This document shows, in pieces, positions 24,490 through 33,800 of a DNA stretch of 64,000 nucleotides (position 1 is its first letter; every line of letters starts with the position of its first letter). A model generated the notes under the pieces. That model saw only the letters and a program-made list of their open reading frames with translations, searched no databases and had not been told where the DNA came from. The position numbers and the translations under genes were made by a program. The stretch spans positions 1-64,000 of the forward strand of contig JAEHCK010000005.1 of NCBI GenBank assembly GCA_020696345.1. Direction: 5' to 3'. This DNA comes from Thermoplasmata archaeon (GTDB lineage: Archaea > Thermoplasmatota > Penumbrarchaeia > JAEHCK01).

Positions 24490-26151
24490 ATGAAAAATTC
24501 TGAAATCTTCATTTCAGTGAGCGATATAGAAAGATACGGTTATTGCCCGTTGAATTGGTGGCTGAAGTTCAAGGGGTTAGCGGTTTCAAACGAGAAACTT
24601 AAAAATGGCATAGATGCCCATAAAAAAATAATTAAGAAAGTGTTGAAAGTTCAAGAGCACGAAAAAGAATCAAAAACGTCTGAGTTCAATATTCTGATCT
24701 TTGCATTCATTGCAATAATAATGGCGGTAAATGCGTATGTCATACTATCACCCGATGCTATTGTGCGCAATTCCCTGATCTATATTGCCATTATCTGGAT
24801 CATAATCGGGTTCACATATCATATCTATAATTTCTTCTTTGCAAAATCTTCCAAAGAAAAATTATCATTTCAGATCCAAAAGAACGGAATCTCTGGTAAA
24901 GAAACGGCGAATACCTCAAGAGCAAACGTAAAAGATCAACGGTCAATACTATCCGTTAATCCGCAAACCTGGAAACGCAGTGCAATTTGGTTCCTGATCA
25001 TCGGCGGTGGCTTGGCGTTCAATAGTATTGCTTTTCTACAAACCGGATCGGCAGAGATCATGAGCGATATTTTCTTGGTCAGTGCATTATTATGGCTAAT
25101 TGGTACAACTGCAATATTATATATTGTTTTAAGATTCGAAGAGGCCCAACGAAATAATACACCCGAATTGCTGAGTGAAAATGGTAAAAAACCAAAACGC
25201 AGTATGACTGAATCCGAGAAAGTAATTATTGGCTTTGCCATGGTGGCAACATTGTTGGCAATAAACGGTGTTACGATCCAGTATAAAAGTGTAATTGCAA
25301 ATTTCACATTGATAGGTCAGATCCTTATAATCCTCGCTGCTTTTTGGCTGGGGGCTTCATTTGCATTCCTGTACCTGTCATTTCGAAGCAGTATAGTGGC
25401 CAGACGCTTTTCCAAGGATATCAGAATGGCGACTACCGATTCAAAAAAATATAAGTTAATGCTAGAAAAGAATAAAAGATCATATTCTATTGAAAATATC
25501 CTTTCCTATGATTGGCCAATGTTGTTTACTGTTGTGGTAATAATTCTAGGGGTCAATTCGATCTTGATACTGTACGGCATGAAATTCATAGGTGACCAGG
25601 CTGACATTCTCAGCAGGTTACTTATTATTATCTCTTTTTTATGGCTAATTGGTGCGTTTATATTCTTATATGATGTATCGAAGAACACAGAAATTGCCAA
25701 TGAGCTCCGGCGCTTGCACGGGATTTACAAAGGGAGTATCGAATATACCGATAAAATGGATGATAGATCGAAAATGCTGTGCTCAGAAAAATACAAAATT
25801 CGTGGCAAACCTGATTATGTTGTAAAAATAAAGGGAAAATTCATTCCCATTGAGTTGAAGACCGGCAAGATACCACAAGGACCGCACTTCTCGCACATTA
25901 TCCAAATTGCAGCATATTGTCTATTGTTAAATGAAAAATATCATGATCGGACACCATACGGTGTTATATCATATAGTAAAAAGCAAAAGCATAAGATAAT
26001 TTATGATAATGACCTGAAGAAACTATTATTAGAAAAGCTCACCAACATGCGGAAAATCATAAAAGATGGAAATGCCCACAGGAATCACAAGCGGCCGGGT
26101 AAATGCAGGTTCTGTTCGAGACGTGATAGCTGCCCGGAGAGACTGGCGTAA
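24490..26151 (+). CDS. Cas4-like PD-(D/E)XK nuclease interrupted by eight membrane helices
   Basis: A 553-residue protein from the ATG at 24490; a TTG 48 bp upstream is less likely because a TATA-like TTTATATC overlaps it. The N-terminus matches Cas4/RecB nucleases: Cys19 in GYCPLNWWLKF, then NGIDAH with the motif His near 42. Residues about 66-396 hold eight membrane helices arranged as four similar hairpins. The nuclease then resumes: GKPD with Asp442, IELKTG with Glu455 and Lys457, IIQIAAY, and the iron-sulfur Cys trio C539, C542, C548. All catalytic and cluster residues seem present. It should act on DNA ends at the membrane. No CRISPR array or cas gene is nearby. The gene has its own promoter after eL15. 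Confidence 0.85.
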   Translation: MKNSEIFISVSDIERYGYCPLNWWLKFKGLAVSNEKLKNGIDAHKKIIKKVLKVQEHEKESKTSEFNILIFAFIAIIMAVNAYVILSPDAIVRNSLIYIAIIWIIIGFTYHIYNFFFAKSSKEKLSFQIQKNGISGKETANTSRANVKDQRSILSVNPQTWKRSAIWFLIIGGGLAFNSIAFLQTGSAEIMSDIFLVSALLWLIGTTAILYIVLRFEEAQRNNTPELLSENGKKPKRSMTESEKVIIGFAMVATLLAINGVTIQYKSVIANFTLIGQILIILAAFWLGASFAFLYLSFRSSIVARRFSKDIRMATTDSKKYKLMLEKNKRSYSIENILSYDWPMLFTVVVIILGVNSILILYGMKFIGDQADILSRLLIIISFLWLIGAFIFLYDVSKNTEIANELRRLHGIYKGSIEYTDKMDDRSKMLCSEKYKIRGKPDYVVKIKGKFIPIELKTGKIPQGPHFSHIIQIAAYCLLLNEKYHDRTPYGVISYSKKQKHKIIYDNDLKKLLLEKLTNMRKIIKDGNAHRNHKRPGKCRFCSRRDSCPERLA

Positions 26152-26204
26152 TGATGATGTTGGATATGTCGCTTAGATAGCAGGATGTTGTAAATAGACC
26201 GTTT

Positions 26205-26290
26205 TGATGTTTTATTAATGTTAAGCACTTGGGGAAGGGAGACCACTTCAATGAATTGTTGCTTACGATCGTTTGGGGTGGGGAGGGTAA
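26205..26290 (+). repeat. G-rich 3'-gap repeat, copy C
   Basis: Contains GTTAAGCACTTGGGGAAGGG, GACCACTTCAATGAATTGTT and ATCGTTTGGGGTGGGGAGGG. The same words occur in copies A, B and E but in a rotated order, as if cut from a longer tandem array. It follows the Cas4-like gene, G-rich in that gene's sense. Between it and copy D lie AAATCCCAAAT-type short repeats. Confidence 0.75.
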
Positions 26291-26387
26291 AATCCCAAAT
26301 CCAAATAGTACAAAATCCCAAGTTCGAAATCCCAAAATAAAAATCACTTTTAACTTTTACCTTTTACAATTTTCAATATCCCAAGCG

Positions 26388-26437
26388 TTCATTCACTGAA
26401 GTGGTCACCCCTCATCAAACGATTCTATTTATGATAT
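26388..26437 (-). repeat. G-rich 3'-gap repeat, copy D (inverted)
   Basis: On the minus strand this reads TAAATAGAATCGTTTGATGA, then GGGGTGACCACTTCAGTGAA. It matches copy B (TAAACAGAATCGTTTGGTGA) base for base at most positions. The TAG inside its first bases is the stop codon of the minus-strand gene at 26425, so the repeat supplies the end of that gene. Confidence 0.75.
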
Positions 26438-28080
26438 GGTTTTTGAAAATTGAGCTTACCTGTTATTCGCCCATATGCCGAATGAAATGTCTTCTCATAA
26501 CGGATGAAGAGCGCTATGAATATGATCACAATACCAATTGCCAATAATGATAGAATTGAACCGTAAATGGTTTGCATTTCAAGACTTTCCGCCACTTGTG
26601 TAGAGCCAAATGCACTCAATATCTCACTGAAATTGATCGTGACCCACGTTAGGATTATGATCAGGATTGAAAATAGAACGAAATACACGAAATATTTTTG
26701 CAGGATCCTATCCAGGTGTTCATAATATCCCGGATCTATGGATTCTTTGTCGCCGATAGATGTATAATTTGCAAATGTGATAGCGGAATCGCTCATTTCC
26801 ATGTAACAAAATAAAATAATTGAAAAGATCACATACTGCAGCCAGTTAGCCTTAATTTTTGTGATCGGTGTCCCCTCATAATAAAGGTATATATCTAAGA
26901 CGATAATGATCAAAAACAGGAACATTGCAGAGGCGCCTATGAAAAAGCTGTTCTTGGACCAGATGCCATAGATACCCAAGAATATGGGTGCCCAATATAC
27001 CAACACTGCCACCAGTTTAAGAAATTCCAAGATCGAGTCGACAAACGCGCTACCAACAAGAACAATATCGGATGATGTTGCATATACCAGTAATGCAGGT
27101 CCGGCAAATAAGACGATCAGAAGTATGATGGTGCCAATTATTAGCATTCGCCTTAGATCGCTTTCGAAAGTTGGGTATAGATATAAAAATAAACCAAACA
27201 TCGCACCCAATATTGCCGCCACCGCCGGTGGTTGAACAGCCACCCAGGGTGAAAAAGAACTTAACGCTTCGACATATTCGTAATTCATGTAGTAATTCAG
27301 AATGAAAATAAAAAATAATGCCCCGGTGGCGATCAGTTGCATCACTGGCACCTTGATGTTATACTCGATATTTTTGAACATACGTACATATAACCTGTTG
27401 AGTGCGTCTTTTTCTGGCATGTATCGCTCACGGTAGTAATCCGGCGCCTCAACATAATAACTTTCAGGGTATTGGTACTGCTCCTCCTCTTCAAGTCCCC
27501 GACCAGGCCCGCCCTTTGGGTACTGGGCGCCTAGTGATGCATCATAGTCACCACCCCGATCGGTCGAATATTCTTGTTCTCTACCATCTACAATTCCACC
27601 GAAACCATATCTTGACCGTGACCAGCGTTCTTGAGCATAACGATGCTCGGTATCACTTTCACGTCCATTGCGTCCCTCGCGTCCTTCGACTCCGCGTTGT
27701 GAGTATGCGTCTGGATCGGGCTCGTAAACATCTTCAACATAGTAATCGGGTTCGGGGGGATACCTTCTGGTATCGCGATCGCTCGTTTCGTAATCCCCGT
27801 AATCTTGATCTGGACGATCATGGTCCCTGTCATGGTCATAATCATGCTCAAGACCAGGGCCTCGGCCTTGGTAATAATCGTTTTGTATTATATCTTCACG
27901 TTCCAATATTGAATAATCATATGTGCTGTGTCTTTGGCTCCTGGCAAATGTATTTGTAGCTTTTTGACTACTTGAACGTGAGTGTTCATTGTATAATTTA
28001 TCGTACTTGCGAAACGGCCGCGCAGACTTAGACCTGGACTTGGAATATGAATCACTTTGACCGTCCCGGGTCATTCTCAT
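26425..28080 (-). CDS. Polytopic membrane protein with Arg/Asp/Tyr-rich N-terminus, end of the DUF58 operon
   Basis: A 551-residue protein of unknown family. The first ~225 residues are disordered and rich in Arg, Asp, Tyr, Gly and Ser (for example DYDHDRDHDRPDQDYGDY). The remainder has about eight or nine membrane helices, starting with VPVMQLIATGALFFIFILNY. Its ATG overlaps the stop of the DUF58 gene by four bases, showing translational coupling. In related operons a membrane protein completes the module; this one may be the membrane partner of the DUF58 and transglutaminase proteins. The last codons and stop lie inside a dispersed repeat (26388-26437), so the native C-terminus may have been replaced. 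Confidence 0.8.
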   Translation of the reverse strand: MRMTRDGQSDSYSKSRSKSARPFRKYDKLYNEHSRSSSQKATNTFARSQRHSTYDYSILEREDIIQNDYYQGRGPGLEHDYDHDRDHDRPDQDYGDYETSDRDTRRYPPEPDYYVEDVYEPDPDAYSQRGVEGREGRNGRESDTEHRYAQERWSRSRYGFGGIVDGREQEYSTDRGGDYDASLGAQYPKGGPGRGLEEEEQYQYPESYYVEAPDYYRERYMPEKDALNRLYVRMFKNIEYNIKVPVMQLIATGALFFIFILNYYMNYEYVEALSSFSPWVAVQPPAVAAILGAMFGLFLYLYPTFESDLRRMLIIGTIILLIVLFAGPALLVYATSSDIVLVGSAFVDSILEFLKLVAVLVYWAPIFLGIYGIWSKNSFFIGASAMFLFLIIIVLDIYLYYEGTPITKIKANWLQYVIFSIILFCYMEMSDSAITFANYTSIGDKESIDPGYYEHLDRILQKYFVYFVLFSILIIILTWVTINFSEILSAFGSTQVAESLEMQTIYGSILSLLAIGIVIIFIALFIRYEKTFHSAYGRITGKLNFQKPYHK

Positions 28081-29321
28081 ACGCGCACCTCCCTAGCGAT
28101 CTCGGCAAGTGATTTATCCGGGGTCCAGTCTATTACACGACCTGCGTATCCTCGTAGCTCGGATAACTGGTTATCACGCTCCAATTTTATTAAAAGGTAC
28201 TTTGGTGAATAGTAACCGCTCACTTCACGCTCGAATTCAATGGATGATGGTGAGATAACACTCACATCGAAATGCTTCGCAGATAGATCGCGGATCGTGC
28301 TTTTTATTGTCTTGTCACCATCCAACGACGAGATCAAAATTATGGGTGATCTGGGTGTGAGAAATGGTGTAGCGGTCTCCACAGCGGTTTTGAAAGTGGT
28401 GTCGCCCATGGCGTAAGTCCCGGTTAGCGTGCTCATTATGGTTGCTAACTGGGTCTCGCCGCTGCCTGGTTTTATTATTCTAACTTTATTATTATACGTG
28501 ACTAACCCGACACGATTAGTGCGGCGCATGAACGAGATTGCCAGCGTTGCCGCGGCCTTTATGCAGAATTCAAGTGGATTTCGCAATGGTGACCCAACCT
28601 TTGTAATGGCACGTGCATCAACGAAGAGCATGACATCGAATACATCTTCGATCTCATATTGGTTAACCATTAATTTGTTATATTTAGCGGTAGCCTTCCA
28701 GTTGATCTTTTTAAACGGGTCGGTCCTAATATAATCCCTGATCGAATGGAATTCTGTTCCGTACCCAAGCTGGCGAAGGGTCAGCATGCCAGGATGAACC
28801 TTGCGATAACGTGACCGCAACGGCAGGTTGCGCACTTCTTCTGCACGTGGATACACGGTCATGTACGACCTGCTCCAAATTACTCGTTTATCGCAGAAGA
28901 TATTGAAAAAATCGCGTTTACGCAAAATTATCGGCCCCAGTAGGTAATATCCGCGCAAGGGGCATTCGATAGTATATCTGATGTCAACCGATTCGTTCCT
29001 GCGCAGGTTCAAAAACACGCGGCTGGAGCCTTTGATAAGTTTCATGGTCGAGGGTAATTTATCAAAGACCTCGATCAGCCCGGATGAACGACCGCGGTTC
29101 GTAATACGTAGGTGAACTGTAACCGAATCACCTTCAAAAGTTTTGGGCTCGGGAAGGTACCTGGTAAATTCTATGTTGGTCTCGGTAGTGGTGAACGAGA
29201 GAAATAAAATGAAACTGAATATTATGCAGATCGTCAACAATAGATAATCATTAAATATCATTGCACTTAGGCCCGCGGAGATGCAAATCGTTGATAGCAC
29301 TGCGGTCTTTCGAGTCCACAT
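28077..29321 (-). CDS. DUF58 family protein (vWA-like)
   Basis: A 414-residue protein with two N-terminal membrane helices (about 7-50), a beta-sandwich region (about 50-150) and the DUF58 core. The signature GTEFHSIRDYIRTDPFKKIN, followed by WKATAK, is present near residues 200-225, then a vWA-like strand VMLFVDAR. DUF58 proteins normally work with a MoxR AAA+ ATPase in envelope-related operons. Here no MoxR gene lies between or beside the partners. Upstream, 60 bp away, is the DUF4350-like gene; downstream, overlapping by four bases, the membrane protein. Confidence 0.9.
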   Translation of the reverse strand: MWTRKTAVLSTICISAGLSAMIFNDYLLLTICIIFSFILFLSFTTTETNIEFTRYLPEPKTFEGDSVTVHLRITNRGRSSGLIEVFDKLPSTMKLIKGSSRVFLNLRRNESVDIRYTIECPLRGYYLLGPIILRKRDFFNIFCDKRVIWSRSYMTVYPRAEEVRNLPLRSRYRKVHPGMLTLRQLGYGTEFHSIRDYIRTDPFKKINWKATAKYNKLMVNQYEIEDVFDVMLFVDARAITKVGSPLRNPLEFCIKAAATLAISFMRRTNRVGLVTYNNKVRIIKPGSGETQLATIMSTLTGTYAMGDTTFKTAVETATPFLTPRSPIILISSLDGDKTIKSTIRDLSAKHFDVSVISPSSIEFEREVSGYYSPKYLLIKLERDNQLSELRGYAGRVIDWTPDKSLAEIAREVRV

Positions 29322-29381
29322 ATTTGTTGCTCCATGATCGATTTAATTAATTCCATATTTTTATTTTTATTATTATTACCT

Positions 29382-30833
29382 CTAATCAAGATCACGTATT
29401 TTCAGCAGGATATTTTCCAAGTCTTGGGCATAATATTTCTTATTCCAATCCAGGGCAAATTCCACCAATTCACGGTCCTTGATCATATCCTCAAGTTCAT
29501 CATAAGATAATTCTTTAAACTGCTCCAATGACATGCCGTGGGAAATTCGAAGGCGTTCAAGAAATATGTACCGAATCCTATCTGCATCATCTGCCGAAAT
29601 GTCCGAAATAATTAATTGATTTAAACTATAGTAATCGATATTGAATTTGTGCACCAGTTCAGGTGGATTCTCGATCAAAATTATCAACACACCAAGAAAT
29701 AGAAGCATTAATATCCCGATCAAAACCTTGAGCTGCGTGTCGGTGGTAAAGATCACCAACCCTTGAAAGAGTGATTGCTGGGCATTATTTAATGCACTAT
29801 CCTGGATGTGGAGGCTCTCGTCAAAGATCACGAGTTTTGTGTTATTGTTTTTGACATTGAACTCATCAGTATTGGGTATTAGATATTTTACCAGTGCGTC
29901 GATGAATTCAGTGTTGTTTTCACGATCCCACATATCGTTGATAAATATGCTCGGGTCGCTGATGAAGATCGCTTTTCCATCGCCGATCGATACCTCCTGA
30001 ACTAACGGCTTTTTACCCATCTTCTCGCCAAGCACATCAGGATTATGTTTACCATCCTCGTTCATGTCCACCCAGCCCTTACTGCTGGTTGTCACCATGG
30101 TTCGACCTTGCCATTTCTCCTGGTCATTGCGCATTTCCAAGGCGGTTGGGTCGTTGAGTAGTATGACACCCTCGAAATCCAAGCGGCAGTCATCACGGTT
30201 CACATTTATTTTTATGAAGCGGGGGTTCTTGGCGTAATTCTCATCCCATAACTGTTTTCCTACAAAACCTACACTGAACGATTCTTCAAGATCGATAACC
30301 GCATCTGAGATCGAATTGCCAAAGCCGTAATCATCAGCAAATATTACCGACCCACCATCCCAGACAAATCTAATAATTGCCTCAACCTCATCAGAACTAT
30401 ACTTCTTCTCTATTCCAATTGCCACATAAAGAGCGTCTTGCGGGTTCTTGATCTCGCGAAGTATGGTTGGGCTGGATAATATCGATGATGTTTCATATAA
30501 ATGCTCATTGTTTTTGTCCTTTTCATCCAGAAGATGGTCACGGAACTTTGAGATATCGTTCCAACGGTCGTTGTATGCCGATAACTGCGACGTTCTTTGT
30601 TCTCCGCCAAAATAGATTGTACTGCTCAAAAAGAGAATAAAAAGCACTAATAATGTTGTGGCGATAATATAACCCCTGCGTTCGGCTTTCTGGCTGGAAA
30701 TGTATCTGGTTAACTCTAAGTCGAGTTCTGCATCTTGATCTTTATGGTCGGCAGGTCCTTTGCTTTTATTATTTTTTTTCTTATTCATAAAATTAAACTT
30801 CAATGTTCTGGCTCCTTGTAACTTTACATTCAC
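29382..30833 (-). CDS. DUF4350-like membrane protein
   Basis: A 483-residue protein with a charged N-terminus, a membrane helix at about 55-76 (GYIIATTLLVLFILFLSSTI), an external Rossmann-like domain with DALYVAIGIEKKYSSDEV and FVWDGGSVIFADDYGFGN, a second membrane helix near 375-395, and a helical cytosolic end. This matches DUF4350 proteins, which neighbour DUF58 and transglutaminase genes in many prokaryotes. The start overlaps the stop of the giant transglutaminase gene by four bases, so the two are translationally coupled. Function is unknown; a role in envelope stress or surface protein maturation is an inference from the operon type. Confidence 0.82.
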   Translation of the reverse strand: MNVKLQGARTLKFNFMNKKKNNKSKGPADHKDQDAELDLELTRYISSQKAERRGYIIATTLLVLFILFLSSTIYFGGEQRTSQLSAYNDRWNDISKFRDHLLDEKDKNNEHLYETSSILSSPTILREIKNPQDALYVAIGIEKKYSSDEVEAIIRFVWDGGSVIFADDYGFGNSISDAVIDLEESFSVGFVGKQLWDENYAKNPRFIKINVNRDDCRLDFEGVILLNDPTALEMRNDQEKWQGRTMVTTSSKGWVDMNEDGKHNPDVLGEKMGKKPLVQEVSIGDGKAIFISDPSIFINDMWDRENNTEFIDALVKYLIPNTDEFNVKNNNTKLVIFDESLHIQDSALNNAQQSLFQGLVIFTTDTQLKVLIGILMLLFLGVLIILIENPPELVHKFNIDYYSLNQLIISDISADDADRIRYIFLERLRISHGMSLEQFKELSYDELEDMIKDRELVEFALDWNKKYYAQDLENILLKIRDLD

Positions 30834-33800
30834 GCGGTACTGGTTTGACCCGTCGTAACTTTCAGGTTGTTCCGGATGGTGCGAAGGTTGCGTACTGCGC
30901 GAACGCGGTCGGATTTGCCTAACCTATGTTTACTGTATCGTGCTTCTTCGAAGAGTGAGGTCAAACTATCTAAATGTTTAGAATTTACCTGTGGCAATGC
31001 ATCTTTTATACCATCCCCGAACTCTCGGGGGGTCTCGGAATCTTTGCGAATGAAATCATATTTCTGAAGTATTGCAAGAAGCTTCAAATAAGTATCATAG
31101 ATCACGCGTCGTGTTTTATCGCCGGTTTCGAGTTTCGACATCAAGTCCGTGAGAAGTTCGGAAACCTCGTGGATATGCCGCTTGCGCCACCTAACCCAAT
31201 AGAGCAGAATTCCCATGATTGCGATAATACCCACGGGCAGATACCAATAACTCATCAGGCCGGAATAATAATCGTTATCAACCGTATCTTCCTGGCTAGG
31301 TTTCAAAGTTAGCTCGGCATTGGCGGCAGTATAATATTCATTTGCTGATGAACCATTGTATAAAACCCGTATTACAATCTTATCAGAATCTTCAGGGAAA
31401 ACACCCTCCAGATAGGCATAGCCTAATTCGTCTGTTATCAAATTTACCTTATTAACACCATCAATATTAACAATTTCAACGATTAAGATCGAACTACTGA
31501 TGGGTATCTTGCCGTTATCTTCCGTTAGAATTATTGTCACAATATAGTTACCGCCTTTGGCAATGGTACTATTACTGCGGATCGTAATTACCGGCTTTGA
31601 AAACACATTGATATCATAGGTATAAGATCCAATATCATATTTGTCGTTGAGTCCGGTAGCAAGTGATATATTATTCGTGCCTAACGGAAAACTCATGGGG
31701 ACCAGCAGTGATATCGTGAACCGGCCATTGCTGTCTGAGGTTGTCGAAAAATATTCTCTGGTATTCTCATCGCCTCCCAAATATACATTGATCAACTCTG
31801 ACTTGACCGACTGATTTTGATCGTCGATGAGGCGGCCAGTTATCAAATAACCTTCGGTCCTGGTCATGTTCAGGGGATATTTCTCAAATATAATTGTAAT
31901 TGGTGACTTGATATAGAGCCAGATCGTGCTTGTGTTACCGTTTAATTTACTCGAGTTATCTGGATTGTATGTTAATATTATATTGACCGCGCCTAACCGA
32001 TCGGTGATCTCGGCCTTGAACGGGATATCGAACGTGCCATTAACCGAAGTGTGATATTCCTCTTCGGAATCACGTAATGGTATTTTTACCAATACAAGCC
32101 TCCCACCAAGGCCCTCGCCTTGATTATCAACCAATTTACAGGTTAGCAAAAACCCAGCAGAGCCGCGGTAAGTGGTCAATTCCGGATATTGAAAGCTAGT
32201 TATACCCCGGATAAATAAGGCTTTGGAATTACTGGTGTCATCAGAATATACTTCCGACCCGGGAAATGATACATAAACTATATAGTCCCCTGCTTTGAAC
32301 TCTTTTGCAGAGATATATATATGTACCTTGAATGTGCCATTCTCGGCTTTGAAGAATTTCTCGAGCTTTTTATCAAACTCTAGAAAATCAAAGATCACGG
32401 ACATTTCACTTGTTATTGGCTCTTGATTTAGACCGGTTATATTGCCAGTGAGCCAGATATAGTTGTTCACTTCCACTTCGGCAAGATCGATTGAAATATT
32501 TATGTCTGTCTTATCCGAACGAACTATTATCGTATAATTGGTCAGGGTTTCGGTTAGATATTGTTTCCCGCTAAAATATAATGCAAGATCATGGCTGCCG
32601 ATGTCGCCCTCAACTTGAAACGAATATCGTAACCTACCCTGCTGGTCCGTGGTTTTGACCTGGACTTCTGCAGAATCGAAGTACACAATGACCGAGGCAT
32701 TATCAACCGGAATGCTCGAAACATCGGTAAGGTTTGCCCACCCCTCCAGCCATGCACCCTCATTGATCCTTAAACGCGGGTCGATGAATTTTAAGATCGT
32801 ATCGGAATGTATGTGGATCGTAGTATCTGGTTGTTTCGGATTGTCATAGGACCAAGATTCGTTGTAACGCACGGTGGGCGTTACAACCGATGTCACATAG
32901 GCCATTATGACATTTGGCCCAACATGCAACGCACCCGGGATAATACAACTGATCTCGAACTCGCCGTCCGGTTCGGTATAACCCGAACCAGCCAATAACA
33001 GCTCGTCGGTTGAGTTGAATGGGGTTAAATAAATCTTGACCGGAGCTTTCCAGATCGGGCCACCCTCGGTTTTTGTAACATTTCCTGAAACCGTGAACAA
33101 TTTACCTTTTGTTGCATTTATTGGAAAAGTGTGCAGAATGATCAAGGTTTCTTTGGTAGGTAGTCCCGATGTACCATCATCCGACGGGTCGTTTGGGAGT
33201 GTTTTATCTATAAAAATTTCGGTATAATCATCCACACCACCACCGTCGGTATCATTCAGGCTCGGATCGGTGCCATAAGTGCCGATCTCGATACCGTCTG
33301 ATAGGCCGTCGCCATCTGTATCCGGATCGAGTGGGTCTGTAACATATCCGTTTAAACCGTTGAGTTCGACATTATCAGGAATACTATCATTATCCGAATC
33401 GTTATGAAGCGGATTTGTACCGTATATTAGTACCTCTTGACCATCCGACAAACCATCATTATCGGTATCATTGTCCTTCCAGTTGGTTCTGTATTCGTTC
33501 CCGGGTATTCCGTCCCAGTTCACGCTTGAAAATGCATATATGGTATTATTCTCGTAATGGTCGAAAAGGCCGTCGGAATCCGTATCCATGGGTATATCAT
33601 CCGATGGGTCGAGCGGGTCTGTGGGCGGGTAGCGAAATAATAATTCCGTACCATCCTGGACACTGCCACCGTCTGTGTCGTTGCTCAACGGGTTGGTGTG
33701 CCAATTCATGATCTCTTCACCATCGGACAGATAATCATTATCCGTATCTGCATCAATGGGATTAGTGCCATGATCCAGTTCGCCATAATGAAATGTATTA

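Noticed and set aside
24490-26151. CRISPR adaptation role for the Cas4-like protein
   Set aside because: No array, cas1 or cas2 in the window, and the gene stands alone after a ribosomal protein gene.
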